Below are positions 38,689-45,252 of a stretch of 45,252 nucleotides of DNA, one piece after another. Each line of letters opens with the position of its first letter. Position 1 is the stretch's first letter. The DNA is from Clostridia bacterium. GTDB lineage: Bacteria; Bacillota; Clostridia; Christensenellales; Aristaeellaceae. The stretch lies in contig JAFYLS010000083.1 of NCBI GenBank assembly GCA_017550035.1, forward strand, positions 1 to 45,252. Reading direction: 5' to 3'. The notes beneath the pieces are model-generated. The model was not told the origin of the DNA, did not search any database, and was given only the letters and a program-made list of their open reading frames with translations. The position numbers and the translations under genes are program-made.

Positions 38689-40284
38689 TTATGCTTCGGT
38701 GTTGCGGGGCGCAATTTCACTGAGCACCAAACCCTTGTTCTTTTCTTCCGCCAGACGAATGGACCAGTCGTTGCCGAAGAACAAAACGGGGTTATCATGG
38801 CTGTCAAAACCGCGTGCAGAGGTGGAAGTCAGCTGCAGATCGCTTACATCCCTGGGCGTTTCCACCACCCAGCGCACAAAGCGGTAATCCATGCGGTCCA
38901 TCAAAAGGTCCACGCCGTATTCGCTCTTGAGGCGGTAGGTCAGCACGTCAAACTGCAGTTCGCCTACCACGCCCACGATGAATTCTTCAAGGCCCGTTTC
39001 GTTGCGCTTGAAGGTCTGAATGGCGCCTTCTTCACTGAGCTGGGAGATGCCCTTGGCAAACTGCTTGCGCTTCATGGAGTCCAGAGGACGCACACGGGCA
39101 AAGCGTTCGGGGGCGAATACGGGAATCTTTTCAAACTTGAACTTGCGGCCTTCAGACAAAGTATCGCCCAGACGGTACACACCGGGATCGAAAAGACCGA
39201 TGATATCGCCGGGATAGGCGTTTTCCACGCCCTCGCGTTCATCCGCCATGAACTGCTGGGGCTGCTTGACCTGCAGATCCTTGTTGGTGCCGGAATGCCA
39301 CACGGTCATGCCCTTCTTAAAGGTACCGCTGACCACGCGCAAAAACGCCAGACGGTCGCGGTGGGCAGGGTTCATGTTGGCCTGAATTTTGAAGATAAAG
39401 CCGGAGAACTTTTCATCATAGGGGTCGATCATGCCGGCATCCGCTTCACGGGCCATGGGCGGCGTGGTGTACTTGAGGAAACGCTCCAAAAAGGGTTCCA
39501 CGCCGAAGTTGGTGACGGCGCTGCCAAAGAACATGGGAGTCAGTTCGCCCCGGCGCACGGCGTCCAGGTCAAAGGAATCGCCGGCTTCATCCAGCAGCAT
39601 GATTTCGTCGTCCAGACGGGTGCGGTAATGCTCCGCAAGCGCCGTCTCAAAGGCGGGATCGTCCCGGGAAATCACCGTCTTCTGGGCACGGGTGGCGCCG
39701 TGGTCGCCGCTGAAATACAGTTCCACTTCCCTTTCATCGCGGTGGTACACGCCCTGGAAATCGCCGTCCACGCCGATGGGCCAGTTGATGGGACAGGCAC
39801 GGATACCCAGCACCCGCTCCAGTTCTTCCATCAGTTCAAAGGGATCCTTGGCGGCGCGGTCCATCTTGTTCACAAAGGTGAAGATGGGAATGTTGCGCAT
39901 GCGGCACACCTTGAACAGCTTGATGGTCTGCTCTTCCACGCCTTTTGCGGCGTCAATGAGCATGACGGCGCTGTCCGCCGCTACCAGCACGCGGTAGGTA
40001 TCTTCGGAGAAGTCCTGGTGACCGGGGGTATCCAGAATGTTGATGTGGTACCCGTCGAAGGAAAACTGCATAGCAGAAGAGGTAACAGAAATACCGCGCT
40101 GCTTTTCAATTTCCATCCAGTCGGAGGTGGCGTGGCGTTCGGCACGGCGGGCCTTTACGCTGCCCGCCTGACGGATGGCTCCGCCGTAGAGCAGCAGTTT
40201 TTCAGTGAGGGTGGTTTTACCCGCGTCAGGATGGCTGATGATGGCAAATGTCCTGCGGCGGGATACTTCTTCCTGCAAAGGCAT
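38689..40284 (-). CDS. prfC: Peptide chain release factor 3
   Basis: A 531-residue GTPase that recycles release factors RF1/RF2 after peptide release. G1 is SHPDAGKTT (17-25), followed by ERHATSDWMEIEKQRGISV (switch I), DTPGHQDFSEDT (G3), FVNKMDR (G4), and the RF3-specific C-terminal block (FAKGISQLSEEGAIQTF). The ATG at 40284 (MPLQEE) was chosen for AAGGAG nine or ten bases upstream. RF3 is scattered in Firmicutes, so its presence is worth noting but not odd. Confidence 0.95.
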   Translation of the reverse strand: MPLQEEVSRRRTFAIISHPDAGKTTLTEKLLLYGGAIRQAGSVKARRAERHATSDWMEIEKQRGISVTSSAMQFSFDGYHINILDTPGHQDFSEDTYRVLVAADSAVMLIDAAKGVEEQTIKLFKVCRMRNIPIFTFVNKMDRAAKDPFELMEELERVLGIRACPINWPIGVDGDFQGVYHRDEREVELYFSGDHGATRAQKTVISRDDPAFETALAEHYRTRLDDEIMLLDEAGDSFDLDAVRRGELTPMFFGSAVTNFGVEPFLERFLKYTTPPMAREADAGMIDPYDEKFSGFIFKIQANMNPAHRDRLAFLRVVSGTFKKGMTVWHSGTNKDLQVKQPQQFMADEREGVENAYPGDIIGLFDPGVYRLGDTLSEGRKFKFEKIPVFAPERFARVRPLDSMKRKQFAKGISQLSEEGAIQTFKRNETGLEEFIVGVVGELQFDVLTYRLKSEYGVDLLMDRMDYRFVRWVVETPRDVSDLQLTSTSARGFDSHDNPVLFFGNDWSIRLAEEKNKGLVLSEIAPRNTEA

Positions 40285-40338
40285 AAACAAAAACTCCTTA
40301 CTTCATCAATATCTATGTTCTGGAAAAATAGGGTTGAT

Positions 40339-40368
40339 TTTATATCAGGCGGGCGTACGCATCTTCAA
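40339..40368 (-). promoter_or_regulatory. Possible promoter of prfC
   Basis: On the minus strand: -35 TTGAAG (40363-40368), 18-bp spacer, -10 TATAAA (40339-40344). It is weaker than the others listed; it lies just after the relA stop. Confidence 0.35.
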
Positions 40369-40377
40369 GTCCCTCCG

Positions 40378-42579
40378 TCAAGCATTGGAGCGGTAGGCTT
40401 CAATGATGTCGCTCCTGCGGTGCAGTTTGCGCAGTGCGTTGTCCAGCTGCTCACGGCTGGTAACATTCACCGTCATGGTAATGGTGACGGTTTTGTTCTT
40501 GTTCACCCTGACGGACATGGCGGTAATGGGCAGATTCACATCATCAAAGAATGCCACCAGTTCGCCAAGCAGCGAGGGATGGTCGTAGCAGATGATCTGG
40601 ATGTTGGAAGAGAAGGTACCCACATCGCTGTCTGCCCAGGATACGTTCACCGCGCGTTCGGGTTCGGTATGCAAAGCGTTCACGCAGTCCGCCTTATGCA
40701 CCGTTACGCCGCGGCCGCGGGTGATGTAGCCCACAATGTCGTCGCCGGGCACGGGGTTGCAGCATTTGGCAAAGCGCACCAGCATATCCGCGCTGCCTGC
40801 CACATACACGCCGTGGCTGGCTTTGCCCCGGTTGTTGTTCTGAGCGGATGCAGCCGAAACTTCCTGCACCACAGGGGGCATTTTGGGTTCCTGCTTTTCT
40901 TCCTTCTTGCGCTTTTCGTCCATGAGGCGGGTAAGCACGTATACCGCAGCCACGCCGCCGTAACCCACCGCGCCGTACAAATCGTCCAGTTCCTGGAACA
41001 TGTACTTTTTCAAAAGCGGCTCGTAGTACTCGGACTTGGTATAGTCCCCCAGCTTCACGCCGCGGCGCTTGGCTTCATGTTCCAGCATATCCTTGCCGCG
41101 CTGGATATTATCGCCCCGCACTTCCTTTTTGAAGTACAGGCGAATTTTGGCCTTGGCCTGCTGGGTTTTGACAATTTTCAGCCAGTCCATGCTGGGGCCC
41201 TTGGAGGAGGAAGAGGTCATGACCTCCACCCGGTCGCCCGTTTTCAGTTCGGTATCCAGCGGCACCATTTTGCCGTTTACCTTGGCGCCCACACAGGAAT
41301 TGCCTACATGGGAATGGATGCGGTAGGCAAAGTCCAGAGGCGTTGCGCCGCGCTGCATGGAAATCACGTCGCCCTTGGGGGTGAACAGGAACACTTCTTC
41401 GGCAAACAGGTCGGTTTTAAGTCCGTCGATGAATTCCTGAGAATCGCGGGTATCGCTCTGCCAGTCCAGAATCTGCCGGAGCCAGTAAAGTTTCTGGTCC
41501 AGGTCATCATTGGCAGATTTGCCTTCTTTATAGCTCCAGTGGGCGGCAATGCCGTATTCCGCCACCCGGTGCATATCCCAGGTGCGGATCTGAATTTCAA
41601 AGGGGAAGGGAATGGAGCGGCCGCCGATCACCGTGGTATGCAGCGACTGGTACATATTGGCCTTGGGCACCGAAATATAATCCTTGAAGCGCCCGGGCAC
41701 CTGATTCCAAAGTGTGTGGATGATGCCCAGCACGCTGTAACAGTCCGGCACGCTGTCCACGATCACGCGGATGGCGATCAGGTCGTAGATCTGGTCAAAA
41801 GGTTTGTTCTGCAATACCATCTTGCGGTAGATGGAATACAGATGCTTGGGACGGCCGTCCACATCGTACTTGATGCCGGCGTCCGTCAGTTTCTGCGAAA
41901 GCTCGGTGATCACCATGCGGATGTTGTTTTCACGTTCGGCCCGCTTCATGCCCACCTTGCGAGCCACTTCCTGATAGCCCACGGGGTCAATGTAGCGCAG
42001 CGCCAGGTCTTCCAGTTCCTGCTTGATGGCGTACACACCCAGGCGGTGTGCCAGCGGTGCGTAAATATCCAGCGTTTCGCGGGCAATGGCCGCCTGCCGC
42101 TGAGGGGACTGGAAGCGAAGGGTCAGCATGTTGTGCAGCCGGTCCGCCAGCTTGATGAGCACCACGCGGATGTCCTTGCTCATGGCCAGAATCATTTTGC
42201 GAAGAGATTCCGCCTGCTGTTCTTCCCGGTTGGCAAAATCCAGCTTTTTCAGTTTTGTCACGCCGTCTACCAAGCGGGCCACGTCTTCGCCAAACTCCTG
42301 CGCCACCGTCTGCAGGGTAATGCTTTCGCAGTCCTCCACCGTATCGTGCAGAAAAGCCGCCGTAATGGTGGGCGGGTCAATCATCAGCTTGGTGAGGATG
42401 CTGGCCACAAAAAGCGGATGAATAATATAGGGTTCGCCGCTTTTGCGCACCTGGCCTTCGTGGGCCTTCAAGGCAAAATGATAGGCCTTTTCCACCAGCT
42501 GCCCCGCACCCGGGTACGCTTTATCAACGCGGGCCACAATCTGCTCTATAGGCAGACTTTCATACGCTGAATACGCCAT
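40378..42579 (-). CDS. relA: (p)ppGpp synthetase/hydrolase, Rel type
   Basis: A 733-residue bifunctional stringent-response enzyme. The hydrolase HD domain shows HP at 54-55, HDTVED at 78-83 and the DRLHNMLTL segment. The synthetase domain covers roughly 235-350 (RPKHLYSIYRKM, DLIAIRVIV, YQSLHTTVIG). TGS lies near 395-455 (FTPKGDVISMQRGATPLDFA), then the helical and CC-type segments (RFAKCCNPVPGDDIVGYITRG) and an ACT domain at the end. With HD residues kept it can both make and destroy (p)ppGpp. The HD and synthetase residues both look intact. It follows recJ by about 80 bases. Confidence 0.96.
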   Translation of the reverse strand: MAYSAYESLPIEQIVARVDKAYPGAGQLVEKAYHFALKAHEGQVRKSGEPYIIHPLFVASILTKLMIDPPTITAAFLHDTVEDCESITLQTVAQEFGEDVARLVDGVTKLKKLDFANREEQQAESLRKMILAMSKDIRVVLIKLADRLHNMLTLRFQSPQRQAAIARETLDIYAPLAHRLGVYAIKQELEDLALRYIDPVGYQEVARKVGMKRAERENNIRMVITELSQKLTDAGIKYDVDGRPKHLYSIYRKMVLQNKPFDQIYDLIAIRVIVDSVPDCYSVLGIIHTLWNQVPGRFKDYISVPKANMYQSLHTTVIGGRSIPFPFEIQIRTWDMHRVAEYGIAAHWSYKEGKSANDDLDQKLYWLRQILDWQSDTRDSQEFIDGLKTDLFAEEVFLFTPKGDVISMQRGATPLDFAYRIHSHVGNSCVGAKVNGKMVPLDTELKTGDRVEVMTSSSSKGPSMDWLKIVKTQQAKAKIRLYFKKEVRGDNIQRGKDMLEHEAKRRGVKLGDYTKSEYYEPLLKKYMFQELDDLYGAVGYGGVAAVYVLTRLMDEKRKKEEKQEPKMPPVVQEVSAASAQNNNRGKASHGVYVAGSADMLVRFAKCCNPVPGDDIVGYITRGRGVTVHKADCVNALHTEPERAVNVSWADSDVGTFSSNIQIICYDHPSLLGELVAFFDDVNLPITAMSVRVNKNKTVTITMTVNVTSREQLDNALRKLHRRSDIIEAYRSNA

Positions 42580-42658
42580 GCAAGGAGAGCCTCCTCTTTA
42601 ACTCCGTACAACCTGCTCTGCAGGAAAAATGGCTTGAGTACAAACAAAAAATCAACAA

Positions 42659-44983
42659 CTATTCCGCATACCGGTTAAGCAGCCGGTAAAGCAGACTGGC
42701 TTCGGCTTCCGTTTTCCGGGCAGGCAGCAGCCTGATGCCCCGGGGAAACTCCGTTTTTTCGGCCAAATGCATATCACACAAAATATCAAACGCACACTGC
42801 GCACGGCTGACAGGCATCTGCATGCGCTCTGCAAAGCACACCGTTTCATCCCCGCCCATATCCCGGAGCATGCGGTATATGCCGCGCAGTTCCTCAAGGG
42901 AAACATGAAGCTTTTTCATCATGTTCCGCCCGCTGTCCGACGAAAGATACACAAACTCCGTGCCGGGATACCGCTGTAACAGGGATTGCCTTTCCTCATC
43001 GCACAAAAGCCCGTCGCACAGCACCACGCGTTGGTACAGCGCGGAAAAGCCTTCCGGGCACAGACTGATGCCCGTATACGCCCGGGGATCCCTTTTTGCA
43101 TCCTCCAGATACGGAAGGAAGGGATATTTTTCAGCCATGCGGCGCACCGTTTCGCCCCGGCGGCACCATAAAAGGGTGCCCTGCGTTTCTTTCAGCCATG
43201 CCTCAGGAATTTCCCGCACAGCAGAAAAAGCCGCTACTTCGGCGAATTCGTATATATTCTCCGCCAGATACCTTAATTCCTGCAAAACCGCGCTCAGTTC
43301 TCTTTCTTCATCATCCGGAAAGGTATCGGCGCGCAGTTGTATGGCCTGCACCTGGCATTCCGCTGTCACACGGCCCATATAGCGGTTCAGTGTGGGCACC
43401 GCAGCCATATCCACGGGACCTGTCAGCATTTTCTGCCGTTTTCCCATGCCAAAGGCAATGCCGTCCCGCATCTGCCCCGCCTGACGGAAGCTGCATTTAA
43501 GATGCGCCCCCTGATTGCCCACCGCACGCAGGATGGGCAGTTCCACCCGTTCAAACAGAAACATGGGCGCAGGATTCCCCATACCAAAGGGTTCCAGCCG
43601 TTCCATGGTTTCCACCGTATCCTGCGTCACATCGGCAAGCGTCATCTTGGCATCATACAAAATCCGCTTGCGGGGCGCTGCGCCATGAAGCTGCGCATAC
43701 ACATTGCAGGAAAGTCTCTCCCGAAGCAGCGGCACATCTTCCTTCCTAAGCGTCATGCCGGCAGCGGCGGCATGGCCGCCAAAGCGCACGAAAAGATCTC
43801 CGCATTCCTTCAGCGCCCGGTGAATATCCACTTGACCGGCGCTGCGGGCAGAGCCTACGCACAAATCCGTGCCTTCCACGCAGGTCAGCACCACAGTGGG
43901 ATAGGCATATTTTTCGGCCAGCTTGCCGGCAGACAGGCCCACCACGCCGCTGTCCCAGTTTTCACCCAATACCACAATGGCGCTGCATTGGGTCAGGTTC
44001 ATACAGCGCACCTGCTCTTCTGCTTCGGCAAGAACCAGTTCCTGCTTTTCCCGGCGCTGCAAATTCAGATTTTCCAGTTTCACAGAAAGACTTTCTGCTT
44101 CCGCCGCATCCTGCGTTCTGAGCAGATTCACGGCGTCCATGGCGCTTTCCAGACGGCCTGCGGCATTGAGCCGGGGCGCTAATTGGAAGGAGACCGTTTC
44201 GCTGCGGATATCCTCCGGATGGGCAGATGCACGGCGGCACAGCGCCGCAAGCCCGGGGCGCTTTGTCCTGCCAACCAAGTCCAGACCAAAGTGGACCAGA
44301 ACGCGGTTTTCTTCCGTCAGAAGCACCATATCCGCCACGGTAGCCAGCGCACAAAGGTCCAGCCTGCCCATGGCAAACCGGCGACCCATCAGCAGATCGC
44401 ACAATTTCCAGGCAACGCCTGCGCCGCACAGCATGGGATAAGGATAGCCGTCAAGAAGGGGACAAACCACTGCATCGGCTGCGGGCAGCGTATCGCCGGG
44501 GCGGTGATGGTCCGTCACGATGACCGTCAGCCCCAGTTCCCGGGCCTTTTGCACCTCACCGTGGCTGACGATGCCGCAGTCCACCGTCAGAATTGCGCCG
44601 CAGCGCTGCGCAAGGCTTTCCACCGCATTCATATTCAGGCCATAGCCTTCTTCGTGACGGTCAGGTACATAAATAAAACAGTCCAGACCAAATGCACGAA
44701 GCGTTTCTTCCATGATCACAGAGGCGCATACGCCGTCCACATCGTAATCGCCGTATACCGCCACGGTTTTTCCTTCATCCCGAAGGCGGGAAAGAACCTG
44801 AGATGCCTGAAGGGCGCCGGGCAGAAGGGCAGCATCGGACAGAGTATCCATATCCGGATAGAGAAAGCGCTGCCGCTTTTCTTCCGTATCCAGCCCGCGG
44901 GCCAAAAACAGTTCCTCAAGCCAGGACACTTTCCCCTGACCCGGGTGCGCGGCTTGTGCATTGCCGCTCCGTTTTTCAAACAT
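42659..44983 (-). CDS. recJ: Single-strand-specific exonuclease RecJ
   Basis: A 774-residue 5'-3' ssDNA exonuclease of the DHH superfamily, used in recombination and repair. The catalytic motifs are YGDYDVDGVCAS (Asp79, Asp81, Asp83), TVDCG (Asp136) and TDHHRPGD (Asp158-His160), followed by the DHHA1 domain (GGHAAAAGMTL) and an OB-like domain. The C-terminal roughly 200 residues extend beyond the core and are diverged, as often in Clostridia. I chose ATG 44983 (MFEKRSG) since GGAGGTGAG lies about ten bases upstream; an open frame reaches 45043. The next gene on the strand is relA; apt, usual between them in many Firmicutes, is missing. Confidence 0.93.
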   Translation of the reverse strand: MFEKRSGNAQAAHPGQGKVSWLEELFLARGLDTEEKRQRFLYPDMDTLSDAALLPGALQASQVLSRLRDEGKTVAVYGDYDVDGVCASVIMEETLRAFGLDCFIYVPDRHEEGYGLNMNAVESLAQRCGAILTVDCGIVSHGEVQKARELGLTVIVTDHHRPGDTLPAADAVVCPLLDGYPYPMLCGAGVAWKLCDLLMGRRFAMGRLDLCALATVADMVLLTEENRVLVHFGLDLVGRTKRPGLAALCRRASAHPEDIRSETVSFQLAPRLNAAGRLESAMDAVNLLRTQDAAEAESLSVKLENLNLQRREKQELVLAEAEEQVRCMNLTQCSAIVVLGENWDSGVVGLSAGKLAEKYAYPTVVLTCVEGTDLCVGSARSAGQVDIHRALKECGDLFVRFGGHAAAAGMTLRKEDVPLLRERLSCNVYAQLHGAAPRKRILYDAKMTLADVTQDTVETMERLEPFGMGNPAPMFLFERVELPILRAVGNQGAHLKCSFRQAGQMRDGIAFGMGKRQKMLTGPVDMAAVPTLNRYMGRVTAECQVQAIQLRADTFPDDEERELSAVLQELRYLAENIYEFAEVAAFSAVREIPEAWLKETQGTLLWCRRGETVRRMAEKYPFLPYLEDAKRDPRAYTGISLCPEGFSALYQRVVLCDGLLCDEERQSLLQRYPGTEFVYLSSDSGRNMMKKLHVSLEELRGIYRMLRDMGGDETVCFAERMQMPVSRAQCAFDILCDMHLAEKTEFPRGIRLLPARKTEAEASLLYRLLNRYAE

Positions 44984-45024
44984 CAGCACTTTCTCACCTC
45001 CTCCATGCATCAAAATGCGGATAG

Positions 45025-45055
45025 AAAAAGGGTGTCGGCACAATAACCGACACCC
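45025..45055 (-). terminator. Terminator between the edge gene and recJ
   Basis: A perfect 9-bp stem (GGGTGTCGG / CCGACACCC, 8-base loop), followed on the minus strand by TTTTTCT. It separates recJ from the membrane protein gene at the window's right edge. Confidence 0.8.
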
Positions 45056-45065
45056 TGTAAACAGC

Positions 45066-45252
45066 TTACTTATCGGAAGACTTGCCGGAAATCAGGCTGG
45101 CTTTGCCGCCAAAGGCAGAAACCACCACGGGCACCAGCATACGGACCAGCACCAGCGCAACAGCAGCACCGGAAGCCACGACCGTGGACAGAACATAGCC
45201 GTAGGGACGGGTGAAGGCAAACACCATCAGCACCAGCGCAACAGCCAGCACA
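45066..45252 (-). CDS. Membrane protein, C-terminal part (cut by window end)
   Basis: The last 61 or so codons of a minus-strand gene that begins beyond the window. Two hydrophobic stretches are visible (LAVALVLMVFAF and LSTVVASGAAVALVLVRMLV), separated by TRPYGY, then a short polar tail (GGKASLISGKSSDK). I do not recognise the family. In many Clostridia secDF precedes recJ, but this tail lacks the SecF closing motif, so I do not assign it. Confidence 0.6.
   Translation of the reverse strand, partial: VLAVALVLMVFAFTRPYGYVLSTVVASGAAVALVLVRMLVPVVVSAFGGKASLISGKSSDK

Noticed and set aside
38797..42570. A 1257-codon open frame on the plus strand
   Set aside because: It runs antisense across prfC and relA. 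The translation is rich in His, Ala and Gly with no recognisable domain, as expected from the complement of GC-rich genes.

Overview
The window looks like a chromosomal segment of a gut-type Bacillota (Clostridia). The signs are the Gram-positive form of GalT, YugP-type metalloprotease, DUF896, DUF975 and L-2-amino-thiazoline-4-carboxylate (ATC) hydrolase families, strong GGAGG-type ribosome-binding sites, and a recJ-relA neighbourhood. Most of the window is visibly GC-rich. A stretch at roughly 404-5050 is AT-rich and looks acquired. I cannot name a species. No rRNA, tRNA, CRISPR array or prophage was seen.

Region 1 (1-5050): the end of uxaC is followed by an accessory patch. Two small genes, traX and a two-helix membrane protein, sit in tandem units that share flanking sequence: a promoter module with a perfect 50-bp repeat upstream and a hairpin module downstream. 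traX is split into an N-terminal part (4440-3895) and a C-terminal part (759-538) by about 3.1 kb. That insert carries a truncated TnpV start, two alpha/beta hydrolases and an ATC hydrolase, with paired CTATAC-type palindromes upstream.

Region 2 (5053-11000): an FMN-dependent alpha-hydroxy-acid oxidoreductase with an N-terminal cysteine cluster diverges from a cytoplasmic-looking GH92 alpha-mannosidase. Then come a small membrane protein, a fusion of an AraC DNA-binding domain to an APH-like kinase, a secreted cyclophilin-like protein and a MazG-like pyrophosphohydrolase.

Region 3 (11026-14548): a self-contained respiratory module. A strong promoter with a near-perfect palindrome over the expected start site drives nrfA (five-haem nitrite reductase), then ccs1/resB and ccsA/resC, which attach haem to it. 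There is no nrfH quinol dehydrogenase gene.

Region 4 (14567-20032): galE-nahK and tatD-traB-galT. These give the kinase, uridylyltransferase and epimerase steps of galactose and lacto-/galacto-N-biose use. No phosphorylase gene is in the window.

Region 5 (20090-24930): an ECF sigma factor, its zinc-finger anti-sigma factor and a secreted SIMPL protein form an operon. Facing it are an AAC(3)-family acyltransferase, two metalloproteases and a GNAT acetyltransferase.

Region 6 (24888-34851): a PrsA/SurA-like lipoprotein foldase, then an envelope operon (M1-like peptidase, GT2-GtrA fusion, phosphodiester glycosidase, Lgt-like protein, DUF896), pyridoxal kinase, peptidase T, a DUF975 protein and a HAD phosphatase.

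Region 7 (34865-45252): housekeeping genes ruvC-ruvA-ruvB, a secreted SH3/cadherin-like protein, prfC, relA, recJ, and a membrane protein cut by the window edge.
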